Source: a virus
Reading direction: 5' to 3' (one strand)
DNA length: 42,465 nt
IMG/VR virus record: IMGVR_UViG_3300028920_000015
Coordinates: 1-42,465 of that record
Shown: piece after piece, positions 1 through 5,337 of the stretch
Layout of the letters: each line of letters begins with the position of its first letter
How positions within the stretch are numbered: position 1 is the stretch's first letter
Position numbers and translations under genes: made by a program
The notes under the pieces: generated by a model
What the model saw: the letters and a program-made list of their open reading frames with translations, nothing else
What the model was told of the DNA's origin: nothing
Databases searched by the model: none

Positions 1-127
1 TCGCCTCCTCTCCTCAATGGGATAGTGTTCCGCCCTTACTCAGTCCTTGATTGTTGCCAGCAGGTCGCATTTTGGGAAGTCCGCTTTGCTCCAGTCCTTC
101 AATGCTGAAAACTCGACCTTGCCCGCT
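1..127. repeat. Terminal direct repeat, left copy (contig overlap)
   Basis: The first 127 bases are identical to the last 127. The repeat covers the end of the gene at 40-489 and the leader of the gene at 42109-42333. The length 127 equals a common largest assembly word size, so this is best read as the overlap left when a circular or circularly permuted genome is assembled. Confidence 0.95.
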
Positions 128-489
128 TTTATCTTCTTAAGCATTGCCCGTGCCTCTCTGCCTGTCTCGAAGTATTCGAAGCCGTCAGCGTTTTTGTCGG
201 GTGATACTGCATAAATTGTGCCTGCGTCCCTCTTGTTCAATAGCATAAATCGAAGGGTAAACTTGCGAGGGGTCTCGTCGTTCATCTTCTCCGATGTAAT
301 GAAAAAGCCTCTTTTGTTCCTTTTGTCGATATACACGGCGTCGAGTAGACGGCTATTAAAACCGCGCATTGTGTCGCGGTCGAAGAAATGCCCGCCCCTG
401 AATTCGTTGACCTTCCGCAAGTCGTCCGCCGTCTCAATGTTGAAGTCCTGCCTGTATTGGTGCGTTTTCTTTGCCAATGTAATTCTCAT
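40..489 (-). CDS. Early phage protein of unknown function (149 aa)
   Basis: Start chosen at the ATG at 489, eight bases after an AAAGGAGG ribosome binding site; the longer in-frame reading crosses two leader hairpins and is unlikely to be translated. A central HFFDRDTMRGFNSRLLD stretch and an adjacent FFITSEK segment resemble a small uncharacterised protein often found in early regions of phages. No catalytic motif or membrane segment is visible. It is the first gene downstream of hammerhead ribozyme A, so it would be carried on the 3' cleavage product. Family resemblance is from memory of the motif; function is unknown. Confidence 0.8.
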   Translation of the reverse strand: MRITLAKKTHQYRQDFNIETADDLRKVNEFRGGHFFDRDTMRGFNSRLLDAVYIDKRNKRGFFITSEKMNDETPRKFTLRFMLLNKRDAGTIYAVSPDKNADGFEYFETGREARAMLKKIKAGKVEFSALKDWSKADFPKCDLLATIKD

Positions 490-517
490 AGTGTCCGCCT
501 CCTTTTGTTTGATGTTC

Positions 518-535
518 TGCGGGACTTTGCCCGCA
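518..535 (-). other. Leader hairpin before gene 40-489
   Basis: TGCGGG (518-523) pairs with CCCGCA (530-535) around a six-base loop. It is the second of two hairpins between ribozyme A and the start at 489. It may set distance or limit access to the ribosome binding site. Confidence 0.55.
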
Positions 536-540
536 ATGTT

Positions 541-562
541 CCCGCCTTTTGTCGTTGGCGGG
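541..562 (-). other. Repeated leader hairpin, copy 1
   Basis: CCCGCC (541-546) pairs with GGCGGG (557-562). On the minus strand the ten-base loop reads AACGACAAAA. The same stem and loop recur at 1717-1736, and the loop sequence recurs in altered form at 1505-1522. In each case it lies in the leader of a small minus-strand gene. An unused AAAGGAGG lies just upstream (577-585), suggesting a gene has been lost between ribozyme A and this hairpin. Confidence 0.55.
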
Positions 563-596
563 GTCTTGCTGTCCTGCCTCCTTTCCTTCAATGTCT

Positions 597-691
597 GCCC
601 TCATCAGTTACGGCTTGACCGTAAGACTAGCGGAGAATTTGCGGGCTTGCTCTTGTTGAGCGTTGCGGTCTCATCTCCGCTAGTTTCGGGC
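597..691 (-). ncRNA. Type II hammerhead ribozyme A
   Basis: Read on the minus strand from 691: GCCC (stem II 3' strand), GAAA, an 11-bp stem III (626-636 with 674-684, loop of 37 nt), GUC at 627-625, stem I UUACGG/CCGUAA with a five-base loop (608-624), core CUGAUGA (607-601), then GGGC (600-597), which closes stem II with GCCC. All invariant hammerhead core nucleotides are present in the circular order of a type II (stem II open) ribozyme. Cleavage is predicted between 625 and 624. It begins three bases after the stop codon of the gene ending at 695 and lies upstream of the gene at 40-489. Confidence 0.93.
646..662. repeat. 17-bp repeat shared with gene 41668-41865, copy 1
   Basis: The 17 bases at 646-662, inside the long stem III loop of ribozyme A, are identical to 41740-41756 within a coding gene on the same strand. 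The segment can itself form a GCTC/GAGC mini-hairpin, which extends stem III. Confidence 0.6.
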
Positions 692-694
692 TGT

Positions 695-1096
695 TTATAC
701 TTCTATTTCCAACTCCTGCGCAATCTGTCGGGCTGTCTCTTCGAAGCCGAGCCAAGCCCTAAAGGTCTTGTGGTCAATGCCTTTGTGGTCTCCGTGAGGT
801 TGGACAGGCTCGCCCATTGATTCCTCAAGTTCTTCTATTAATTCCTCGATTGCGTCATAGTGCTTGTCATAGAACGCCTGACAATCGCCTGTATATATCA
901 ACTCCCCGACAGTCCCCGCAATACAGCCTCCCTGCATTAAGTCGCTTATCCAGTCCGCTCCGTTGTCGTAGTCGTCGACACGGTCGCGCCAGTGGTCTGC
1001 TACGTGTGCTTTTAATTCTGTGTCGGCGTTGTCGCTGATTTCTTGCAGTTTCTTCTTTAGTTCTTCGTTCTTTGTCTTGTCTGCGGTGTTGTTCAT
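695..1096 (-). CDS. Acidic early protein of unknown function (133 aa)
   Basis: Start at the ATG at 1096 after AAGGAGGCGGGGACT; six residues of upstream reading frame lack a binding site. The protein has a charged, helix-rich N-terminus (KNEELKKKLQEIS), an acidic middle with several Asp and Glu clusters, and ends in ELEIEV. No known fold is recognised. Its stop codon lies three bases before hammerhead ribozyme A, so a terminating ribosome would cover part of the ribozyme, and its mRNA would gain a 3' hairpin (stem III) after cleavage. Such acidic small proteins are common among host-modulating early phage products, but that role here is only a guess. Confidence 0.8.
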   Translation of the reverse strand: MNNTADKTKNEELKKKLQEISDNADTELKAHVADHWRDRVDDYDNGADWISDLMQGGCIAGTVGELIYTGDCQAFYDKHYDAIEELIEELEESMGEPVQPHGDHKGIDHKTFRAWLGFEETARQIAQELEIEV

Positions 1097-1110
1097 AGTC
1101 CCCGCCTCCT

Positions 1111-1287
1111 TCAATTGATTTGTAGGTCGTTCCCGTCAATGAGATACGCCGTGCCTTTCTCGTCCCATACTTTATAAAGCCCGTTCTTGACCTCGTAGCC
1201 GTAAGCCTGCGCCCGTGGGTTGCCTGTCTCCTGTCTGATTGCTTCGGTCAATGCCTGCTGTGTCTCTTCGTGTATTCCGTGTGTCAT
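1111..1287 (-). CDS. Small early protein (58 aa)
   Basis: ATG at 1287 follows AAAGGAGGCGGACACT, the same ribosome binding module as in front of the gene at 40-489. The product is MTHGIHEETQQALTEAI at its N-terminus, then a YGYEVKNGLYKVWDEKGTAYLI segment that looks like a small beta sheet. No motif is recognised. It is the gene directly downstream of hammerhead ribozyme B, with about 56 nt of leader left after cleavage. Confidence 0.8.
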   Translation of the reverse strand: MTHGIHEETQQALTEAIRQETGNPRAQAYGYEVKNGLYKVWDEKGTAYLIDGNDLQIN

Positions 1288-1315
1288 AGTGTCCGCCTCC
1301 TTTCGTTCAATGTCT

Positions 1316-1370
1316 GACCTCGTCAGTTGACGCCTCACGTCAAGACCCCGCAACGTGCGGGGTTTCGGTC
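1316..1370 (-). ncRNA. Type II hammerhead ribozyme B (minimal)
   Basis: Read on the minus strand from 1370: GACC (stem II 3' strand), GAAA, stem III ACCCCGCA/UGCGGGGU (1345-1352 with 1356-1363, three-base loop), GUC at 1346-1344, stem I UUGACG/CGUCAA with a five-base loop (1327-1343), core CUGACGA (1326-1320), then GGUC (1319-1316), which pairs with GACC. It is a complete 55-nt type II hammerhead. Predicted cleavage is between 1344 and 1343. The first G of stem II is also the last base of the TAG stop codon of the upstream 40-residue gene. Confidence 0.93.
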
Positions 1371-1492
1371 TATTTCTTTGTGGGTGTGTTGGTGGTCTTG
1401 TGCTTCCTCTGTGCGTCATATACTTCCTTGACAAAATAGCCGTTGCCCTTCTTCCTGTCTTCTAGTTTCTTTGCGTATTTGCTCTTATTCAC
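1370..1492 (-). CDS. Basic 40-aa early protein
   Basis: A GTG start at 1492 follows AAAAGGAGG with seven-base spacing. The predicted product is very basic: MNKSKYAKKLEDRKKGNGYF, then VKEVYDAQRKHKTTNTPTKK. The tight fit between neighbours, the good binding site and the in-frame stop at 1370-1372 support a real gene. The stop codon overlaps stem II of hammerhead ribozyme B by one base. The charge suggests nucleic-acid binding, but there is no direct evidence. Confidence 0.7.
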   Translation of the reverse strand: MNKSKYAKKLEDRKKGNGYFVKEVYDAQRKHKTTNTPTKK

Positions 1493-1504
1493 AATAAAGC
1501 CTCC

Positions 1505-1522
1505 TTTTGTCGCTGGCGCGAC
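1505..1522 (-). other. Repeated leader hairpin, diverged copy 3
   Basis: TTTTGTCGCTGGCG (1505-1518) resembles the hairpin loops at 541-562 and 1717-1736. Here the stem has shifted to GTCGC/GCGAC (1509-1513 with 1518-1522). It lies immediately upstream of the binding site of the 40-residue gene. Confidence 0.45.
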
Positions 1523-1528
1523 GTGGTT

Positions 1529-1696
1529 TTAGTCTTCCTCAATGCTCGACACTTCCCCAATGCGTATCTGTTGCGCTTCGTCGTCCTGCGGTTTCTTCCC
1601 TCTGATGTCATACTTCAATATTGAGGGGTTGAGCGTTGCGGGGTAGATGTTGCTAACGTTCTGTATCTCCTCGCCGTTGAACGTTATTATTGTCAC
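1529..1696 (-). CDS. Small acidic early protein (55 aa)
   Basis: Start taken as the GTG at 1696 after AAGGAGGCGAGACT; the longer reading frame upstream runs through a leader hairpin. The product begins MTIITFNGEEIQNVSN and ends with an acidic tail (GEVSSIEED). No domain is recognised. A copy of the repeated CCGCC/GGCGG leader hairpin lies just before its binding site. Confidence 0.7.
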   Translation of the reverse strand: MTIITFNGEEIQNVSNIYPATLNPSILKYDIRGKKPQDDEAQQIRIGEVSSIEED

Positions 1697-1716
1697 AGTC
1701 TCGCCTCCTTGAATTT

Positions 1717-1736
1717 CCGCCTTTTGTCGTTGGCGG
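1717..1736 (-). other. Repeated leader hairpin, copy 2
   Basis: CCGCC (1717-1721) pairs with GGCGG (1732-1736). The ten-base loop reads AACGACAAAA on the minus strand, identical to the copy at 541-562. It ends about 20 bases upstream of the GTG at 1696, between two closely spaced genes. Confidence 0.55.
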
Positions 1737-1739
1737 GTT

Positions 1740-1940
1740 TTATTTTTCGAGTTTGTCGCTCCCGTAGTTCTTGCCGTTGACTGATACGTCAAAGGCTGTC
1801 AGGTTTGGGAAGTATTCCATTACAGTCTCCGCAATGTCTGATTCTGTCGGGTTGAGTTGCTCGAGCCTGTCGCCGTTTATGGCAATGTCAAAGGTCTTTC
1901 CTCCTACAACTACCTTGATTTTTACGTCTTTGTTTTCCAT
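1740..1940 (-). CDS. Small early protein (66 aa)
   Basis: ATG at 1940 after GGAAAGGAGGCACAGGCT. The sequence starts MENKDVKIKVVVGGKTFDIA and contains VSVNGKNYGSDKLEK at its end, a pattern suggestive of a compact beta-rich or ubiquitin-like fold. It is the first gene after the 1.3 kb gene-free region. A short upstream reading frame of 14 codons (ATG near 1967) overlaps its start and could act as a leader peptide. Function unknown. Confidence 0.75.
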   Translation of the reverse strand: MENKDVKIKVVVGGKTFDIAINGDRLEQLNPTESDIAETVMEYFPNLTAFDVSVNGKNYGSDKLEK

Positions 1941-2351
1941 AGCCTGTGCCTCCTTTCCGTTTGCATTTTTTGTGCCGTCCTCCTTATATAAAGCAAAACC
2001 CGTGCCACTCTTCGACCCTTGAAAACAAAGGCGTTTTATTGTCCTGCTTCCGTAAATGTCCCTTGCTGTTGTTCCCTTTGGGACATTATTCTATTTACTG
2101 CCTTAAAAGACAGGGCAAAAAAAGTGTGCCGATTTAAGACCCGAACGGGACAAAGGCGCTTTCGGAAACCTGTGGAAAAGCGAGGTTTCTTGTCAGGTTT
2201 GCGGGGTTTTACGTCGCATAATGTTTGACGCAATGCAAAGGGACACGGGACAGGGACGGAGACGGTCGAGCGTTGCGGTGATGTCCTGCGGGTTGTGGTG
2301 TGGTCGGTCGTTGCGTGGGGTGTGTCGTGTCGTTGTCTGTCTGCCGTTTGT

Positions 2352-2381
2352 GAGGCGTTACCTGAACAGAGTAAACGCCTC
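2352..2381. other. Strong hairpin in gene-free region
   Basis: GAGGCGTTAC (2352-2361) pairs with GTAAACGCCTC (2371-2381) over ten base pairs with one bulged A and a nine-base loop. There is no T run on either side, so it is not a typical terminator. Confidence 0.6.
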
Positions 2382-2505
2382 CCAAACTGGACAGGGGAAA
2401 GACGGAGGCGAGGGCAGGAGTGCAGGGAATAGGCGCAATGCTACACTATCACAACGCCGTCAGGCTTCCTTGCTCTTGCTCTAGGTAGTAGAGGAGACAG
2501 AGGAC

Positions 2506-2517
2506 AGGCTCGAGCCT
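2506..2517. repeat. 12-bp perfect palindrome
   Basis: AGGCTCGAGCCT is its own reverse complement. It follows a five-bp hairpin CTCTA/TAGAG at 2479-2493. It could be a protein-binding dyad. Confidence 0.5.
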
Positions 2518-2957
2518 TTGCGTCGTGCCGTTCCGCTTCTGCCTGTCCTTGCTGTTGTTCACCTACTGCACGTATAAAACAACGGGAAGCGAAACCAACG
2601 AAAGCAGAGACAGGACGTATCTATGGGAACGACCTTCAAGGCTTGTGTTCGCCCCTTTGTCGTCAAATGCTATGCCTTCCCGTCCCGTTCTGCCTGTGTT
2701 TCGTGCAGTTGCGCCCCGTTTGTCCAACGACGCATAATGATTCATATGTTAACAAGAATAAATGCCTGTATTTGCTGGCGCTTTTTCGCTTGATTTTGCC
2801 CTATCCGTCCCGAAATGCGCCCCCCTCCGTCGTTTGCCGAGACCCCCACGGCTGACCCCCTCCACCCCGCCCTTTCCCCCCGAAACCTATGGTCTTGGTG
2901 TGGGCAAAATTTTTTTCCTATGTGGGAGCGTGAAAGGCAGCAGTGGCAAGCCGAAAT

Positions 2958-2980
2958 GCGGAAGCCCCGCCGTTTTTTTT
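2958..2980 (+). terminator. Possible intrinsic terminator in gene-free region
   Basis: GCGG (2958-2961) and CCGC (2967-2970) form a short stem followed by eight T (2973-2980). The stem is only four base pairs and no plus-strand gene lies upstream, so this is weak. Confidence 0.3.
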
Positions 2981-3105
2981 GAGTGGAGTGTAAGTCCCCC
3001 TATGCTGAAAAAATCGCGCGGAAAGACAAAGGAAAGGACCATAAGAGAGATAGGTGTTCTGCGCGTGTGCGCCCCCGCGTTTTTTTGGGGTTATTTGGTG
3101 TGCGT

Positions 3106-3233
3106 GAGGTATCGATAAGAGGAGGATATCACGTCAAGGCCTACAGTATGGGTGACAGCCTTGCGGATCATATTTAACGAGGTGGCATAACCCCGACCCA
3201 TTTCCGACGGGAACTCCCGCGCGCGATACCCTC
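3106..3233. other. Nested multi-helix element
   Basis: An outer helix GGTATCG (3108-3114) with CGATACC (3224-3230) encloses a second helix ATGGGT (3148-3153) with ACCCAT (3196-3201) and a small hairpin CGGG-AACT-CCCG (3208-3219). The element lies just 3' of the minus-strand gene ending at 3241. The arrangement looks like a structured RNA on one of the two strands; no known riboswitch or ribozyme class was recognised. Confidence 0.45.
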
Positions 3234-3240
3234 CTGAAGA

Positions 3241-3513
3241 TTATAAGGATTTAGCGAAATTGGTCTTAAACTGCTTGACGGCCTCGTCGATTGTAGCGCC
3301 GTGGCCGACTACCCAATCGTCGTCCGTAACCTGCTTGGCTACGGCAAACGTGCCGCCGTCTTCCTCCTGACAAACAATGACTGAGTCTATCAGGGTAGGG
3401 ATTTTGACTGTGAGTCGGGTCTTGCAGAGGGTCTTGAATTTGGCTTCCTCAAGGCCCGCGACGGGCAGGTTAATCTGCCTGCCGAGATTGATTGTTGCTC
3501 CTGCTCCTTGCAT
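3241..3513 (-). CDS. HicB-like small protein (90 aa)
   Basis: ATG at 3513 after AAAGGAGGTGTTATCAAT. Residues about 50-88 (GGTFAVAKQVTDDDWVVGHG, then a TIDEAVKQFKTNF helix) follow the strand-strand-helix pattern of HicB-like partial RNase H folds, in which a small sheet is followed by an alternating helix. No HicA-type toxin lies next to it, so a toxin-antitoxin role is not supported here; a solitary phage anti-toxin or regulator is possible. The fold call is by pattern only. Downstream lies the structured element at 3106-3233. Confidence 0.7.
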   Translation of the reverse strand: MQGAGATINLGRQINLPVAGLEEAKFKTLCKTRLTVKIPTLIDSVIVCQEEDGGTFAVAKQVTDDDWVVGHGATIDEAVKQFKTNFAKSL

Positions 3514-3563
3514 ATTGATAACACCTCCTTTCGTTATTTTTTCATATTATTTATGAAATTAGA

Positions 3564-3779
3564 CTATTCAGGGTTTTTGCTTGCAGGAATGGTTTCGAGA
3601 GGCTTTGCCTCGTAGACTGTGATGTCTGTCCTTATTGCGCCCTTTTTAGCCCAATTTATAGCGTCATTGATGTTATCGACTCCAAAGATCATACGGAGCA
3701 ATGGGACGTCTTGGGCCATGTCTGTAAGCCATATGTCTTCATCTAGTGGCCCTTTAGTTGATATTCTGATGAATTTCAT
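3564..3779 (-). CDS. Small early protein (71 aa)
   Basis: Start at the ATG at 3779 after GAGAGGAGGCGCAA; it overlaps the stop of the upstream gene by four bases, which suggests translational coupling. The product (MKFIRISTKGPLDEDIW...) has no recognised motif. A short hydrophobic patch (VPLLRMIFGV) lies mid-protein but is too short for a confident membrane segment. Confidence 0.75.
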   Translation of the reverse strand: MKFIRISTKGPLDEDIWLTDMAQDVPLLRMIFGVDNINDAINWAKKGAIRTDITVYEAKPLETIPASKNPE

Positions 3780-4171
3780 TTGCGCCTCCTCTCCTTCTTC
3801 TCCTGCAATTCTCTGAGTCTCTCCCATTCAGGAACTCTTTCCTCGGGAGCAATGCTCATAAAGTGTCCTATCATTGAATCGTGGACAGGCCTTGTATATC
3901 CTGCCTTTTTTGCTGCTTCTTCTGAATCAAATTTCTTTATATCTCCTTCATCATTCATTTTTGGCCTCCTCCTGAGATTATCATATTCCTTTCTTGATAT
4001 GTGGAACATCCATTGAAACATATCAACTTTCCCGAGGCTTTTCATACGGGGGACTATCTTTACAACGTGCCTGCAGCCCTGTGTTGTCCCGAAGACATTG
4101 GGGGTCTTGCAGAAGGGACAGACTGCTCGGGGCTTCTTGGTATTGCGGTATTTGGTCAGGTAGCGCCTCAT
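3776..4171 (-). CDS. Zinc-binding early protein (131 aa)
   Basis: ATG at 4171. A CPFC motif near residue 18 followed by a later Cys-Arg-His (about residue 33-35) suggests an N-terminal zinc knuckle. The rest is charged, with a basic helical C-terminus (LRELQEKKERRRK). Start and stop overlap both neighbours by four bases, typical of coupled early phage genes. Likely binds nucleic acid or a host protein, but this is inference. Confidence 0.75.
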   Translation of the reverse strand: MRRYLTKYRNTKKPRAVCPFCKTPNVFGTTQGCRHVVKIVPRMKSLGKVDMFQWMFHISRKEYDNLRRRPKMNDEGDIKKFDSEEAAKKAGYTRPVHDSMIGHFMSIAPEERVPEWERLRELQEKKERRRK

Positions 4172-4431
4172 ATCAGATTCCTCCTTCTCCTGTGCTTGTA
4201 GTGTAGGTATTCAGCGTAATAAAGAGGGACATTGAGCCTTTCGGCAATACGCTTTGACTTGTGCAATAGCCTCCATACAGCCATTACGCCGCTTCTTCTA
4301 TGAGGAGTTATCATTCTAATTTTGCCGTCCTTGAGACTGTTGTATATCTCATACAGGTATTCTGATGTGCTTGGCTCCAGTCCTTCGTAAAGTAGCCTTG
4401 AAAACTCCTGAAACGACAGGCCCTGTCTCAT
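4168..4431 (-). CDS. Basic early protein (87 aa)
   Basis: ATG at 4431 overlaps the stop of the upstream gene. The protein is helix-rich, starting MRQGLSFQEFSRLLYEGLEP and ending in a strongly basic tail (HYKHRRRRNLI). Not recognised. The tail and size would fit a DNA- or RNA-binding adaptor. Confidence 0.75.
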   Translation of the reverse strand: MRQGLSFQEFSRLLYEGLEPSTSEYLYEIYNSLKDGKIRMITPHRRSGVMAVWRLLHKSKRIAERLNVPLYYAEYLHYKHRRRRNLI

Positions 4432-4763
4432 TCTACCACTCTCAACGGGGGCTTATCAGACTGGAATGTAACGATTACATTGGGCTTATCGAACATTATC
4501 TTCATTGGATTCTTGGACTGGATTGTTCCAAATGACCCCGCTTTGAGTTCCTCACCGCAGGTCTCCACTGTCTCAATGCCCTTATTCTTGCTGACAGGCA
4601 GGTCAAAATTGACTATCAGGTCTTGGGTTAATACGACCTTCCTTCCCTTTTCCCACGGCTCTAATTCGGGCATTTTATTGATCATCTTTTCTATACAGGC
4701 AGGACAATCAGGCAAAAACCCTGAATGTGATTGCCCGCAGGTCTTACATATTTTATCTCCCAT
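4428..4763 (-). CDS. Zinc-ribbon early protein (111 aa)
   Basis: Start at the ATG at 4763, preceded by GGGAGAGTGAGTAAT; a GTG nine bases upstream is also in frame. Two CxxC motifs at the N-terminus (CKTC and CPAC, about residues 5-26) form a typical zinc ribbon, followed by a beta-rich C-terminal part. The GAGAGTGAGTAATATG start context is repeated before the small gene at 4817-4912. Likely a nucleic-acid-binding or protein-binding early factor. Confidence 0.75.
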   Translation of the reverse strand: MGDKICKTCGQSHSGFLPDCPACIEKMINKMPELEPWEKGRKVVLTQDLIVNFDLPVSKNKGIETVETCGEELKAGSFGTIQSKNPMKIMFDKPNVIVTFQSDKPPLRVVE

Positions 4764-4792
4764 ATTACTCACTCTCCCTATGTATTAGTTCG

Positions 4793-4811
4793 GCAGGACG
4801 TAATGTCCTGC
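4793..4811. other. 7-bp perfect hairpin after the 31-aa gene
   Basis: GCAGGAC (4793-4799) pairs with GTCCTGC (4805-4811). It is followed on the plus strand by TCTTTTTATTT, so it would work as an intrinsic terminator only for plus-strand transcription. On the minus strand it lies five bases after a stop codon and may protect or separate messages. Confidence 0.6.
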
Positions 4812-4816
4812 TCTTT

Positions 4817-4912
4817 TTATTTAGGTTGATTTTTTGTGCCTTTGTTTCCTTTACCTTTCCCAGAGCCATCTTTTCTTCTTGTTCCTCCACAACTTCCTTT
4901 TCCTCTTGCCAT
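4817..4912 (-). CDS. Small basic glycine-rich protein (31 aa)
   Basis: ATG at 4912 with AAAGGAGG eight bases upstream. The product, MARGKGSCGGTRRKDGSGKG followed by KGNKGTKNQPK, is Gly/Lys-rich and probably disordered, like short phage proteins that bind nucleic acids. An earlier in-frame start (ATG at 4936, behind a second binding site copied from the neighbouring gene) would add eight residues. The perfect hairpin at 4793-4811 follows the stop codon. Confidence 0.65.
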   Translation of the reverse strand: MARGKGSCGGTRRKDGSGKGKGNKGTKNQPK

Positions 4913-4960
4913 TTGCATCACCTCCTTTATATCCATATTACTCACTCTCCTTATCCCTGA

Positions 4961-5317
4961 TTATGCTTCTAATCTTGATGACCAGTATGGGTCAATCATC
5001 AATTTCATTGCTCCTATCCCCGCGAAAGAGGTCTCCTTCGTTACTTCAATGGGGTCAGCCGAATATATCTTTAGGAATTTTGCTCGCGCTCTGCAGTTGT
5101 CATTGCAGTATTTTGGGCGTGGCCCGACCTTTCTTTTTGGTTTGGGTAGGAGTTTTCTGCATTCAGGATTGCAGCAATGAGTTGGTGTGTTTGGGTATCT
5201 CTTTCGGCCGATCATAATGTCATTGCATTTCTTTGAACAATACTTCTTTAATTTGTCCCTTTTTGTCAACACTGTGAATGTGTTGTTACATTCGGGTCTT
5301 GCGCACTTTTGTTTCAT
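4961..5317 (-). CDS. Two-zinc-ribbon protein (118 aa)
   Basis: ATG at 5317 after CACGGAGGTATGTT. The protein carries two similar Cys-rich units: C-x3-C near residue 5 with YCSKKC, and CCNPEC with YCNDNC about residues 48-75. Each has the spacing of a small zinc finger seen in phage and plasmid proteins related to FCS/zinc-ribbon DNA binding. The C-terminus is less structured. The leader is long and folded (see 5338-5437), so expression may be controlled at RNA level. Confidence 0.8.
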   Translation of the reverse strand: MKQKCARPECNNTFTVLTKRDKLKKYCSKKCNDIMIGRKRYPNTPTHCCNPECRKLLPKPKRKVGPRPKYCNDNCRARAKFLKIYSADPIEVTKETSFAGIGAMKLMIDPYWSSRLEA

Positions 5318-5337
5318 AACATACCTCCGTGATTTTT

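Larger units (their letters stand above)
1941..3240. other. Gene-free GC-rich region, about 1.3 kb
   Basis: No reading frame here has a plausible binding site, codon pattern or recognisable product. The stretch is richer in G and C than the flanks, with C runs around 2818-2880 and T runs after short GC stems near 2973 and 3080. It contains a 10-bp bulged hairpin at 2352-2381, a small hairpin at 2479-2493, a perfect palindrome AGGCTCGAGCCT at 2506-2517, and a nested multi-helix element at 3106-3233. It sits inside an otherwise gapless early operon, so it may carry non-coding RNA, a packaging site or a regulatory region. Confidence 0.6.

Noticed and set aside
1-127. True phage direct terminal repeat
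   Set aside because: The length equals a typical assembler word size and the join restores an intact operon, so a circular contig overlap is the simpler reading.
2036-2233. A 65-codon minus-strand frame in the gene-free region
   Set aside because: No ribosome binding site, no recognisable product, odd residue mix and no fit with neighbours.
2563-2745. A 60-codon minus-strand frame in the gene-free region
   Set aside because: The ATG follows AT-rich sequence without a binding site, and the product looks like random translation.
2957-3090. T-runs after short GC stems as definite terminators
   Set aside because: Stems are only four or so base pairs and no plus-strand gene precedes; listed only as a weak candidate at 2958-2980.
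3241-3513. HicA/HicB toxin-antitoxin pair
   Set aside because: Only the HicB-like half is seen; no HicA-type protein is adjacent.
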